This document shows, piece after piece, positions 14,963-22,902 of a stretch of 22,975 nt of DNA. Position 1 is the first letter of the stretch, and each line of letters starts with the position of its first letter. The stretch is from an uncultured Mucilaginibacter sp. (GTDB taxonomy: Bacteria; Bacteroidota; Bacteroidia; Sphingobacteriales; Sphingobacteriaceae), in assembly GCF_946479965.1 (NCBI RefSeq), contig NZ_CAMLHX010000064.1:1-22975 (forward strand), written 5' to 3'. Under the pieces are notes generated by a model. That model was given only the letters and a program-made list of their open reading frames with translations, was not told where the DNA came from and ran no database searches. The position numbers were made by a program, and so were the translations under genes.

Positions 14963-16420
14963 TTAAAGAAGTTTAAACTGGTTCAATAATTCTTCCTTGT
15001 CATCAAAGTGATTTTTCACTCCGTTTATTTCCTGGTATTTCTCGTGCCCTTTTCCTGCTAGCAAAACAATGTCGCCGGGTTGGGCCAGCATGCAGGCGGT
15101 TTTAATCGCCTCGTGCCTGTCGGTTATGCTTACGGTAACGCGTTTAAAAGCCGCATCAACACCTGCCTCCATATCCTTTATAATAGCCACTGGATCTTCG
15201 CTACGGGGATTGTCCGACGTCAAAATCACCTTATCGCTCCACTCGCAGGCTACTTTTGCCATAACCGGGCGCTTGGTTTTATCCCTATCGCCGCCGCAGC
15301 CTATAACGGTTATTACTTTTTCGTTGCCTTTGCGGATGTCGTGTATTGTGCTTAACACATTCTGCACGGCATCGGGTGTGTGGGCGTAATCAACAATGCC
15401 AATTATTTTATTAGGTGCTACTACGTAATCAAATCTTCCCTCTGCGCCGCTTAACTTGCTTAATGCGGTTAACACTTTGGCTTTATCTTGCTCAAGTAGC
15501 ATAGCCGTTGTATAAACAGCCAGCAGGTTGTAAGCGTTAAAGCTGCCCACCATCCTGAACCAAACCTCTTCGCCGTCAATCATCAGCAGCAAGCCACCAA
15601 ACTGATTTTCCAGTATCTTGGCTTTATAGTCGGCCATGTTTTTTAGCGCGTAGCTTTTTTTATGAGCCTTTGTATTTTGCAACATTACGTTGCCGTTCCT
15701 GTCGTCAACATTAGTAAGCGCGAACGCATCCTTAGGCAGTCCATCAAAAAAGGCTTTTTTGGCTTTCAGATAGTTATCAAACGTTTTATGATAGTCCAGG
15801 TGATCATGCGTAAGGTTGGTAAAAATGCCACCCGCAAAGTTCAAGCCTTCTATCCTATGCTGTGCCACCGCGTGCGAACTTACTTCCATAAAGCAATAAT
15901 CGCAGCCCTGCTCCACCATATCATTCAACAGGCTATTAAGCGCTACAGGGTCGGGCGTGGTGTGAGTTGATGGTATAACTTTACCGTTTATCTGGTTCTC
16001 TACGGTTGATAGCAAACCACATTTGTAACCCAACTCCCTAAACAGCTGATATAACAAAGTAGCCACGGTAGTTTTACCATTAGTACCGGTTACACCTACC
16101 AGTTTTAACTTGTCAGATGCATTATCATAAAAGTTGGCTGCAACCGTACCTAAAACTTTGGCAGAATCAGCCACCATTAAAAAATCAACTTCGGTAGCGG
16201 TATGAGCCGGCAGATCCTCGCAGATTATAGCTGCTGCGCCTTTCTTTATAGCTTGCTCTATATAATCATGCCCGTCAACTACTGTACCTCTCACCGCGAC
16301 AAACAAGCAACCGGGCACTACCTTACGCGAATCAAACACCACAGCGCTGATCTCAACATCGGCGCTGCCTTGCAGTTCGGTAAACGGAACACCCTTTATT
16401 ATATCGCTCAGGTACTTCAT
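14963..16420 (-). CDS. murE: UDP-MurNAc-L-Ala-D-Glu--meso-2,6-diaminopimelate ligase
   Basis: Mur ligase that adds the third stem residue in the cytoplasm. The P-loop GTNGKTT is at 112-118, STHTTPDP at 151-158, EVSSHA at 179-184, THDHLDYH at 204-211, and the lysine expected to be carbamylated is in KAKKAF near 219-224. The specificity motif DNPRSEDP at 403-410 is the one linked to meso-diaminopimelate, as against lysine-type enzymes; this fits the dapA in this window. Length 485 is normal. The ATG overlaps the ftsI stop by four bases (ATGA), the tightest form of coupling. The 3' side meets the TGCAGAT repeat. Confidence 0.97.
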   Translation of the reverse strand: MKYLSDIIKGVPFTELQGSADVEISAVVFDSRKVVPGCLFVAVRGTVVDGHDYIEQAIKKGAAAIICEDLPAHTATEVDFLMVADSAKVLGTVAANFYDNASDKLKLVGVTGTNGKTTVATLLYQLFRELGYKCGLLSTVENQINGKVIPSTHTTPDPVALNSLLNDMVEQGCDYCFMEVSSHAVAQHRIEGLNFAGGIFTNLTHDHLDYHKTFDNYLKAKKAFFDGLPKDAFALTNVDDRNGNVMLQNTKAHKKSYALKNMADYKAKILENQFGGLLLMIDGEEVWFRMVGSFNAYNLLAVYTTAMLLEQDKAKVLTALSKLSGAEGRFDYVVAPNKIIGIVDYAHTPDAVQNVLSTIHDIRKGNEKVITVIGCGGDRDKTKRPVMAKVACEWSDKVILTSDNPRSEDPVAIIKDMEAGVDAAFKRVTVSITDRHEAIKTACMLAQPGDIVLLAGKGHEKYQEINGVKNHFDDKEELLNQFKLL

Positions 16421-18543
16421 CGCAGCTCAATAAATATTTTAGATCCCTTGCGCAATACGTTACCTGCGGGTACCGACTGGCTTGCAACCGCGCCCGCGCC
16501 ACGCACAACCGCTTTATAACCCGCATTGCCTAACGTATACAAGGCGTCACTTAAACCCATGCCTGCAACAGCCGGAACAGTACCTGTTTTATATTTTACA
16601 TCTTCAAATGCTATACCCGCGCTGGTGTCAATCCCGGTATTTGCTGATGCATATAACGGTTTAAGACCTAATTGCTCGTGCACAAGTTTTAAGGCCTTTA
16701 TGTTTCCGCTCTTTACCTTTGGCAGGTTGGTATTGCCCACAAACTTTAATGGTGCAGGCTGTTGGTTAATATTAAGGTCGTTAGCGTAAACCCTGTCTGC
16801 TATTTTGCGAAACACCGGCCCGGCCACCCATGCCGCCAAATGCGAGCCTACCCGCGGGTTACTGATAACCACTATCATAGAATATTTAGGCTTATCAGCC
16901 GGAAAATATCCGCAGAAAGAAGCCTGATGACTGCTTTTGCTGCCATAACCGGCTGCGCCGTTGGCAATTTGGGCGGTACCTGTTTTACCGGCCACGCTGT
17001 ACAATTTATTTTTGATGATCAGCTTACCTGTACCCTCCAAAACCACACCTTCCAGCATGCCACGAACTTTGGCCAGTGTTTCGTCTGAACATACTTTTGG
17101 GTTGATAACTCTTGCATTGAAACGCTCAACCGTATTACCCATGCGGCGGATCTCGCGAACAAACAATGGCGCTATCAGCTTACCCTTGTTGGCAACAGAA
17201 TTATAGAAAGTAAGCATTTGCAGAGGCGTTAACTTCGACTCATAACCATAAGCTATTTGCCAAAGCGATTGGATCTTGTTCCAATCCTCGCTCCGCGTAT
17301 TTTTTACCCTTGGTTTGCCTTCGCCCTTTATCTGCAGCCTGTTAGGTTCATTTAAATGGAAGCTGTATAATTTATCAATAAACGCCTGCGGATTGCTGCC
17401 GTAAGCTTTATTTACAAAACGCGCCACCGCTATATTTGACGATTCTTCCAAAGCACGTTTGGCAGTTATCGGTCCGCCATGATCTTCTGTGTCTCTTATT
17501 TTTAAAGCTACCCTGCCATTGCGCGGATTCATCACAGCAAAAGTGCCATGGGCCGCATCAATAACACTATTGGTATCAATTTTCTTATCGTCTATCATCG
17601 CCATGTACGATGCCAGTTTGAAGGTTGAACCCGGCTCGGCTGCTGCCGCAATGGCATAGTTCATCTTTTCTTTATATTCACCTTCAGGTGTGCGGGTAAA
17701 GTTGGCAATTGCACGGATCTCGCCGGTTGCAACCTCCATCAAAACAACGGTACCAAAATCAGCCTGTATGCTGTCCAGCTGTTTTTTTAACACTTTCTGC
17801 GCCAGGTCCTGGTAGTTTACATCAATGGTTGATATAATATCGGCGCCGTCTTTTGCCTGCTCCTCATCGTCCTCTTCGTTAACCGGTACGTATACACCCC
17901 CGGCTATGCGTTGCATTAAACGCTTGCCGTTCTCGCCGCTTATCTCTTTAACAAAAGCACCCTCTAAGCCAACGCCGTTAGTTACATTCTCGTTTTTATA
18001 ACCGATTGTACGGGCAGCCAGCGATTTAAACGGCAATATCCGTTTGTTTTTTTGTTCAACTATCAATCCGCCGCCGTATTTGCCTAAGTTGAAAATGGGG
18101 AACTTGCGGATGGCCTTTAGCTCGTTAAACGTAACGCGCCTGCGGATCAATTGATAACGCAGCTTCTCCTTACGAGCCTCGCGCAGTAGGCGTGAATAAT
18201 CGCGGGTGGTTTTGTCGGGATACATTCTTGCCAAACTGGCTGCCAGCGAATCTACCTTGGCGTAAAAAACTTCATCGTCGGCAATTTTACCGGCTATCAT
18301 ATCCATGTGCAGCTCATACTCAGGTACTGATGTAGCCAGCAAGCTGCCATCAACGGAATATATGTTGCCTCTTACCGCTTCAATAGTTTCGTATTTTGTC
18401 GACGATTTACTCGCCATTTGCTTCCATTTATCGCCTTGCACATACTGAAGGCGGTAAAGCTGACCAATTACCGCCAAAGACAGCAACACAATAAGCCCAA
18501 AAGCTATGTATACACGTAAAAGTATATTGGTTCTGATACTCAT
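16417..18543 (-). CDS. ftsI: septal transpeptidase FtsI (class B penicillin-binding protein with one PASTA domain)
   Basis: D,D-transpeptidase that crosslinks septal peptidoglycan alongside FtsW. One membrane segment lies at about 9-30, a class-B dimerisation region at about 50-225, and the transpeptidase domain from about 260 to 580. The catalytic motifs are SxxK (S306-T-F-K309), SxN (S368-S-N370) and KTG (K520-T-G522). A single C-terminal PASTA domain spans about 653-708 (VPAVAGMGLSDALYTLGNAGYK). Length 708, longer than E. coli FtsI (588), because of the PASTA domain and a linker. It overlaps ftsL and murE by four bases each (ATGA). A Spo VD-type name is also used for PASTA members; here the dcw position fits FtsI. 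Confidence 0.96.
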   Translation of the reverse strand: MSIRTNILLRVYIAFGLIVLLSLAVIGQLYRLQYVQGDKWKQMASKSSTKYETIEAVRGNIYSVDGSLLATSVPEYELHMDMIAGKIADDEVFYAKVDSLAASLARMYPDKTTRDYSRLLREARKEKLRYQLIRRRVTFNELKAIRKFPIFNLGKYGGGLIVEQKNKRILPFKSLAARTIGYKNENVTNGVGLEGAFVKEISGENGKRLMQRIAGGVYVPVNEEDDEEQAKDGADIISTIDVNYQDLAQKVLKKQLDSIQADFGTVVLMEVATGEIRAIANFTRTPEGEYKEKMNYAIAAAAEPGSTFKLASYMAMIDDKKIDTNSVIDAAHGTFAVMNPRNGRVALKIRDTEDHGGPITAKRALEESSNIAVARFVNKAYGSNPQAFIDKLYSFHLNEPNRLQIKGEGKPRVKNTRSEDWNKIQSLWQIAYGYESKLTPLQMLTFYNSVANKGKLIAPLFVREIRRMGNTVERFNARVINPKVCSDETLAKVRGMLEGVVLEGTGKLIIKNKLYSVAGKTGTAQIANGAAGYGSKSSHQASFCGYFPADKPKYSMIVVISNPRVGSHLAAWVAGPVFRKIADRVYANDLNINQQPAPLKFVGNTNLPKVKSGNIKALKLVHEQLGLKPLYASANTGIDTSAGIAFEDVKYKTGTVPAVAGMGLSDALYTLGNAGYKAVVRGAGAVASQSVPAGNVLRKGSKIFIELR

Positions 18544-18938
18544 TGCACGTCCCCCTTTAATACTATTTTTTGCGGTGGCGATATAGATTCTTTAATGCCC
18601 AGCGTATCGGTACGCTGCGCAACCTCGTTCAATGTGCTTTTAAACGCCATATCCGCTTTGGCTACTTTATAACCCCAGCTCAGCTCCTTTACTTCTTTAG
18701 TAAGCTTATCTATTTTGCGGATATTTTTTTCGGCCAGGTGCCTGTTCCCTATATATACCATTCCTAAAAAGGCCAGGAACAAAACAAAAGGCAGCGCGCG
18801 GGTGGCATCATCAGTGGTAATGAATCCGTTGGTCAAAAATTTCATCAAAAAGTTGTCAGGTATCTCTGTAGCATTTTTCTCTACAGCTATATCTGCTTCG
18901 TCTTCCTGTTCAATTTCGGTACGTAAACGATTGGTCAT
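18540..18938 (-). CDS. ftsL: FtsL-like cell division protein
   Basis: Small bitopic protein of 132 residues: an acidic cytoplasmic N-terminus of about 47 residues, one membrane segment at about 48-68 (ALPFVLFLAFLGMVYIGN), then a heptad-like stretch (IRKIDKLTKEVKELSWGYK) expected to form a coiled coil with an FtsB-like partner. It fits the Bacteroidota FtsL-like family. Primary sequence is poorly conserved in this family, so the call depends on topology and on the place between rsmH and ftsI. Both neighbours overlap it by four bases through ATGA. The cytoplasmic tail is longer than in E. coli FtsL. Confidence 0.9.
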   Translation of the reverse strand: MTNRLRTEIEQEDEADIAVEKNATEIPDNFLMKFLTNGFITTDDATRALPFVLFLAFLGMVYIGNRHLAEKNIRKIDKLTKEVKELSWGYKVAKADMAFKSTLNEVAQRTDTLGIKESISPPQKIVLKGDVQ

Positions 18939-19837
18939 TTTTTTACCGCTATTCTTAATTTAGCGCTCCGTGCCCTGTTATTATTTTTTATCTCTTCTTC
19001 TGATGCTGTTATAGCTCCGCGGCTTATAGCATCCAAAGGTTTCTGATCATTTCCATAAAGGTCCTTCACCACCTCACCGCTGAATTTTCCTTTGGCGATG
19101 AAGTTTTTTACCAACCTGTCTTCTAACGAATGGTATGACATTACTACCAGTCTGCCGCCCGACACCAATACCTCTGCACTCTGGATCAAAAAATCCTTTA
19201 GCGCTTCCAGTTCCTGGTTAACCTCAATGCGCAGCGCCTGGAAAACCTGCGCCAGGTATTTATTTTCTTTACCGCGTGGTATCAACCCGCCGATGGCGTT
19301 CTTCAGATCAGCAACCGTATTTATTGGCGCGTTTAGCCTTGCGGTAACTATTGTTTTTGCCAGCGATTTGGCATTTTGTATCTCTCCGTATATACCGAAA
19401 ATGCGATGTAGGTCGGCCTCGGCATAAGTATTCACAACTTCTTTAGCACTTAAATCAGATGACTGATTCATCCGCATATCCAACTCCGCATCAAAGCGGA
19501 TAGAAAAACCACGTTCGGCCTGGTCAAACTGGTAGGATGATACACCCAGATCAGCCAGTATACCGTCAACCGGGATAGCGCCATGCAAGCGGCAAAAGTT
19601 TTTCAGAAAGCGAAAGTTCTGGTCCACCAGTTCAAACCGCTCATCATCTATAGCATTTTGCTGCGCGTCGGCATCCTGGTCAAAAGCCAGCAACCTGCCA
19701 CCCTCTCCCAAATGCTTCATTATCTCGCGCGAGTGCCCACCACCACCAAAAGTTACATCTACATAAGTGCCATCAGGGCGAATATTCAGCGCCTCAATAC
19801 ACTCCTGCAGCATAACGGGGGTATGGTAGTTACTCAT
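18935..19837 (-). CDS. rsmH: 16S rRNA (cytosine-1402-N4)-methyltransferase
   Basis: S-adenosylmethionine-dependent methyltransferase (formerly MraW) that methylates C1402 in the ribosomal P site. The N-terminus HTPVMLQECIEAL, the SAM motif VDVTFGGGGHSREI at 26-39, ADLGVSSYQFD, FQALRIEVNQEL and SYHSLEDRLVKNF appear in the normal order. Length 300 is typical. Its start overlaps the mraZ end by eight bases. Its Shine-Dalgarno, AAGGAGG, is encoded within the last mraZ codons (IRRID) and is one of the strongest in the window, so translation should be efficient. Confidence 0.97.
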   Translation of the reverse strand: MSNYHTPVMLQECIEALNIRPDGTYVDVTFGGGGHSREIMKHLGEGGRLLAFDQDADAQQNAIDDERFELVDQNFRFLKNFCRLHGAIPVDGILADLGVSSYQFDQAERGFSIRFDAELDMRMNQSSDLSAKEVVNTYAEADLHRIFGIYGEIQNAKSLAKTIVTARLNAPINTVADLKNAIGGLIPRGKENKYLAQVFQALRIEVNQELEALKDFLIQSAEVLVSGGRLVVMSYHSLEDRLVKNFIAKGKFSGEVVKDLYGNDQKPLDAISRGAITASEEEIKNNNRARSAKLRIAVKK

Positions 19838-20303
19838 CTATCCTCCTTATTTTTGCGCCACCTTTTACCTCTTCGGCCAGTTTGGCAAAATTTTCGGGTT
19901 CGTTATCCAATTCAGCATCATAAGCACTCTTGGCCCAAACCTCTATTGTATTTAACTGGCACGAAAGCACCACATCGCCACTACTATCAATGCCTGCATA
20001 TTCCAATAGCGACTTTGGTAAAAGCACGCGCCCGGCTGTGTCAAGCGTCAATTCAGACGCGCCGCGCATAAAATATCTTATAAACTCGCGGCTCTTTTTC
20101 TCGTATTGATTAAGTTCCTGCAGGTCGGCCACGGTTTTATCCCACTCTTTCCGGGTATAGATCACCAGGTGCTTTTCAAAGCCACGATTGATCACAAGGC
20201 CCTCTGCTACAGCTTCGGGAAGCTGTTTTTTGAGGCCAACAGGGATCATCATGCGTCCTTTGGCATCCAGTTTACAATCAAATTCGCCCAAAAAATTAGA
20301 CAT
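19830..20303 (-). CDS. mraZ: MraZ transcriptional regulator
   Basis: DNA-binding protein with two AbrB-like half domains that represses the dcw operon in E. coli by binding TGGGn direct repeats. With the ATG at 20303 the protein has 157 residues and begins MSNFLGEFDCKLDAKGRMMIP, the normal family start. The two DxxGR motifs are DAKGR at 13-17 and DTAGR at 88-92. The frame remains open upstream to 20414, but the extra 37 residues are unlike MraZ, and their DNA holds the TGGGA boxes and the promoter-like site, so the long form is rejected. It is the first gene of the dcw cluster. Three TGGGA boxes lie 45-110 bp upstream, suggesting autoregulation. Confidence 0.96.
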   Translation of the reverse strand: MSNFLGEFDCKLDAKGRMMIPVGLKKQLPEAVAEGLVINRGFEKHLVIYTRKEWDKTVADLQELNQYEKKSREFIRYFMRGASELTLDTAGRVLLPKSLLEYAGIDSSGDVVLSCQLNTIEVWAKSAYDAELDNEPENFAKLAEEVKGGAKIRRIDE

Positions 20304-20330
20304 AGTTACACTTTGGCAATTATTGTAACG

Positions 20331-20338
20331 TAAAAGTA
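20331..20338 (-). promoter_or_regulatory. candidate -7 box of the dcw promoter
   Basis: The minus strand reads TACTTTTA, one mismatch from TAnnTTTG, 28 bp before the mraZ ATG. It would give a leader of about 20 nt. No sure -33 element is seen; a TGTTT lies about 20 bp upstream. It overlaps the 17-bp palindrome and is next to the TGGGA boxes. Confidence 0.4.
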
Positions 20339-20348
20339 AATTACTTTT
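20332..20348. promoter_or_regulatory. 17-bp palindrome overlapping the dcw promoter
   Basis: AAAAGTAA at 20332-20339 and TTACTTTT at 20341-20348 are perfect inverted halves around one central base. The size suits an operator for a dimeric regulator. It abuts the nearest TGGGA box. The regulator is unknown, and A/T-rich palindromes also arise by chance. Confidence 0.4.
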
Positions 20349-20413
20349 CCCACTTTTAAACACTTTTTCCCACCAAAAAGTTTTCAACATTAATTCGCCT
20401 CCATTTTCTCCCA
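20348..20413 (-). promoter_or_regulatory. MraZ-type TGGGA boxes upstream of mraZ
   Basis: On the minus strand TGGGA occurs at 20413-20409, 20372-20368 and 20352-20348, each preceded by G and followed by A or G. The last two are 20 bp apart, with a degenerate TGTTT midway, and a degenerate TGGAG lies 10 bp from the first. MraZ of E. coli binds TGGGn repeats of 10-bp period, so the phasing fits. Binding is inferred. Confidence 0.6.
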
Positions 20414-20563
20414 CTTTGTGTTGATTTTTGTCGCGCGATAGAGCAGCAATTTTTATTACTTATTAAGATGCAGGCAGTTAGCGTTTGAAGAAACGGAGTG
20501 TAGCATGATGCCTAATGATGGGAGAAATAATGATGCGGGGGATGGGTTTAACTATAGGTTATG

Positions 20564-20640
20564 GCGGGCTATTACTCACCCGACATCGCTGCGCTCGTCA
20601 CCCTCTCTCTTCGCCTGCGGCGGAAAGAGGGGTTGTACAT
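20564..20640. repeat. GC-rich hairpin-bearing intergenic repeat
   Basis: The stretch stands out in base composition from its A/T-rich surroundings. CGCC at 20612-20615 pairs with GGCG at 20619-20622 around TGC, extended by CCCTCT-type (20601 on) and AGAGGGG-type (to 20632) arms. I recognise similar CTCACCC...CCTCTC...AGAGGGG strings as dispersed intergenic repeats in Sphingobacteriaceae, from memory only. Confidence 0.5.
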
Positions 20641-20664
20641 TTAAGAGGCCTGCGAGGTGAATCA

Positions 20665-20684
20665 ACGTAAGCAACAATTTACAA
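20665..20684. repeat. 20-bp direct repeat, copy 1
   Basis: ACGTAAGCAACAATTTACAA occurs here and identically at 22883-22902, in the same orientation, both in non-coding DNA. It is probably part of a dispersed element. Confidence 0.75.
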
Positions 20685-20735
20685 ACCACTTACCGCATTA
20701 GTGCTAACTTTATTTACCAATCACCATAACCTGCC

Positions 20736-21332
20736 ATGCCTTATTATAAAAACAACCTGCTATTAATTACCGCCTGCTTGATTTTTGCAATTACGGCTGT
20801 CGCGAAACCTTACCATGTGGCAGACAGCAGCGCGACGATATCGATAACATATAATTATAGTAACACTACCGCGAGTGTACGGATAGATATCTATAAAAAA
20901 GATGCAAAAATTCTGCTGGTATACAACGTAAAAGCCATAATGTATTTTTTGAGAGATACCACCGCTAATAACGAAATATTAAAAAAAGGCATTTGGGTAG
21001 AGAACCGTTCTTTGCCTAAAAAATATAGGGGCACCCTGAGCGACACCGTTGAAACTAACGATGCGTCGTTAAATAACATCATTAACAAAGTTTTAGCATC
21101 AACAAATGAAGAATTGGAGCGACCGGGCCGTGCTAAAAATACATACGTGATTGATGGAACATTATTTGGATTTGACATTGCAATAGCAGGCGATAGCAAA
21201 AGGAAAGTCTACGCCCATTCGCCCAACGAAAAAACACAACCTATTTTGAAAGACTTATTAAACCAGGTTTTTGCTTTATATTATAAAAGCGAAACAAATG
21301 GTTACTTAAGAGGGCAAACGGCCGAATATTAA
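20736..21332 (+). CDS. secreted protein of unknown function
   Basis: I do not recognise this 198-residue protein. It begins with a clear type I signal peptide: a basic start (YYKNN), a hydrophobic core LLLITACLIFAIT and a likely AVA cleavage site after residue 23, so the mature protein of about 175 residues should be exported. The mature part is mixed alpha/beta with a strand-rich start (ATISITYNYSNTTASVRIDIY) and no cysteine. No catalytic motif, lipobox or further membrane segment is seen. There is no clear Shine-Dalgarno; the ATG at 20736 is chosen because it starts the signal peptide. It is transcribed away from mraZ and toward the DoxX-like gene. It may be specific to a narrow lineage. 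Confidence 0.75.
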   Translation: MPYYKNNLLLITACLIFAITAVAKPYHVADSSATISITYNYSNTTASVRIDIYKKDAKILLVYNVKAIMYFLRDTTANNEILKKGIWVENRSLPKKYRGTLSDTVETNDASLNNIINKVLASTNEELERPGRAKNTYVIDGTLFGFDIAIAGDSKRKVYAHSPNEKTQPILKDLLNQVFALYYKSETNGYLRGQTAEY

Positions 21333-21438
21333 TTCAATATACTTGGCGCAGAAGTTTGAAATTAGCGAAGTTTTTCCGTTGTGCTTCCCATCTACGCATT
21401 TTGCCTGTATGCTAACCAATTTATGCGTCTTCCGATAT

Positions 21439-21458
21439 CCGAAGTTAAAAAACTTCGG
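21439..21458. terminator. perfect 8-bp hairpin between convergent genes
   Basis: CCGAAGTT (21439-21446), loop AAAA, AACTTCGG (21451-21458). It lies between the secreted-protein gene and the DoxX-like gene and could end both transcripts, but no U-tract follows on either strand. It may instead be the core of a dispersed repeat. Confidence 0.4.
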
Positions 21459-21495
21459 ACAGCGGGTATCTATCCAAGCATTTTGAAGGCTTGAT

Positions 21496-22791
21496 CTACC
21501 TATTCTGTTCACTCAACCAATGAAACTGTCTTTCGGCCAGTTGAAAATGGCGTTTTACACGTTTCAGTTCTACATGCAGGCTATCCTTTCCTTTTAGTCC
21601 TGCAAGTAAAATAGTGTTGGTATCGGGCATTGAATAATTAAACTCCATGATATACTTTGGGTCGTCAAAAAACTTTTTGAAACCCAGCATATGTTTTGCG
21701 CTGTCTAAACTGTACCCAAAATATCCGCGTTTATACCTTTGCCTGAAAATCGTATCGCCCGACGCTACACTACCCATTCCATTCTCAAAGATCACATCCC
21801 GCCAGCGTAAGGTGTCTGCAACCAATGGCGGTTGCTCCTGTCCGTTTATTTTATAGCTGGTAACAGTATATATGCCATTTTTTACCGGTTGCTTCGCACC
21901 TGTATCGTTATAGCCGGAGCGGCTATAGGAATCATAAAATGGCATTACCAACACAAATATAATGATGATGGATTTTAAAACTACCCGCGTAACACGCATC
22001 CATTTTTTGGTATACCTGAAATGATAAACGGCGCTGACAGGTGCGGGCTTGTTCAAAATAAAAAAGTCTATCAGCCTGCCGCTTTCGTTAGCCAATAAAA
22101 ACAGGCAGGTAAATACCATTTGCATAGAGAAGATCTTTACAGGAATATCATAACACAGGTTAAGCATCATCACGTTAAGGAATACGCCCGTAGCCATTAA
22201 AGCTCCTAAGGATACCGTGCGCCGGTAAAGCAGCAGTAATGCTGCAAATATTTCCATGGCACCCGAAAAGAATTGATACGGCGCGGAATAACCGATAAAA
22301 AGCCAGGAAAAACGCATAGGCAGCAAATCGCCCAGCGGCGTAGCCAGCTGATGCAAATTTGGAAAAACCATTTGCAGGCCAAAAACCTTTATAATGCCAT
22401 ATCCTAACGCAATAATTATAACAAAATAGCGCGCAAACAACACCAGCCAATAGTTTAGGTGGGTATAGTTTGGCCTTTTCCTATCTAATACCGACCATAT
22501 GAGCGCACCCAAAGCAGCTATCGACAGATAGGTCCACAGCCGGGCCCAACCCATGGAGGTATCGCCACTTCCATTTTCGGGCACAAGCACCGGGCGTACG
22601 TGAAAAAATGCAGCGTTGGCCCAGGTAACTATCCAGTCGGTTAATTTGCCATAGTATTGCGTTACTGTGTTAACTAAAGGCACGCTGCCCAGCCAGGTTA
22701 AAGGGGCAATTTGTAAGGTGAGATATACGAAACAGAAGCGAAAGAGTATTTTTCTCCAAAGCGGCCAGGAAGAACTTTCGGAAGATTGCAT
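21496..22791 (-). CDS. DoxX-like membrane protein with C-terminal soluble domain
   Basis: A 431-residue protein with about seven hydrophobic segments (near 14-36, 84-102, 115-137, 175-189, 191-211, 217-236 and 268-285), arranged like the DoxX/DoxD superfamily, including YGIIKVFGLQMVFP and a GAMEIFAALLLLYRRT helix pair. From about residue 300 a soluble beta-rich domain follows (NGIYTVTSYKINGQ, FNYSMPDTNTILLAG), ending HFQLAERQFHWLSEQNR, a tail I recall as conserved in Bacteroidota homologues. The function is unknown; relatives include quinol- or redox-linked membrane proteins, but no cofactor ligand can be named here. It is a single gene convergent with the secreted-protein gene. The ATG at 22791 has no strong ribosome site. 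Confidence 0.75.
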   Translation of the reverse strand: MQSSESSSWPLWRKILFRFCFVYLTLQIAPLTWLGSVPLVNTVTQYYGKLTDWIVTWANAAFFHVRPVLVPENGSGDTSMGWARLWTYLSIAALGALIWSVLDRKRPNYTHLNYWLVLFARYFVIIIALGYGIIKVFGLQMVFPNLHQLATPLGDLLPMRFSWLFIGYSAPYQFFSGAMEIFAALLLLYRRTVSLGALMATGVFLNVMMLNLCYDIPVKIFSMQMVFTCLFLLANESGRLIDFFILNKPAPVSAVYHFRYTKKWMRVTRVVLKSIIIIFVLVMPFYDSYSRSGYNDTGAKQPVKNGIYTVTSYKINGQEQPPLVADTLRWRDVIFENGMGSVASGDTIFRQRYKRGYFGYSLDSAKHMLGFKKFFDDPKYIMEFNYSMPDTNTILLAGLKGKDSLHVELKRVKRHFQLAERQFHWLSEQNR

Positions 22792-22882
22792 AGTGCGTGG
22801 TTTAGCAGCGTGTTAAATCAATCACAATTTAAAAATTTATTTTAACAATGCATAGCTATGTATTGAGGATAACGAAGAAGCG

Positions 22883-22902
22883 ACGTAAGCAACAATTTAC
22901 AA
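22883..22902. repeat. 20-bp direct repeat, copy 2
   Basis: Identical to 20665-20684. It lies in the 184-bp non-coding end of the window, where the surrounding sequence (about 22870-22975) has no supported gene and may be the edge of a larger repeat cut by the window end. Confidence 0.75.

Larger units (their letters stand above)
20304..20735. other. 432-bp divergent intergenic region between mraZ and the secreted-protein gene
   Basis: The mraZ-proximal part holds the promoter-like box, the palindrome and the TGGGA boxes. From about 20564 there is a GC-rich hairpin repeat and then a 20-bp repeat copy at 20665. Between about 20440 and 20560 I see no gene, RNA or clear structure. TAACTTTA at 20704-20711 is a weak -7 candidate for the plus-strand gene. 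Confidence 0.6.

Noticed and set aside
20304..20414. Extended mraZ start giving 194 residues
   Set aside because: The extra 37 residues are unlike MraZ N-termini, and their DNA contains the TGGGA boxes, palindrome and promoter-like box. The ATG at 20303 gives the family start.
21306..21512. Minus-strand open frame of 68 codons between the convergent genes
   Set aside because: It overlaps both gene ends and the hairpin at 21439, has no ribosome site and no protein-like pattern.
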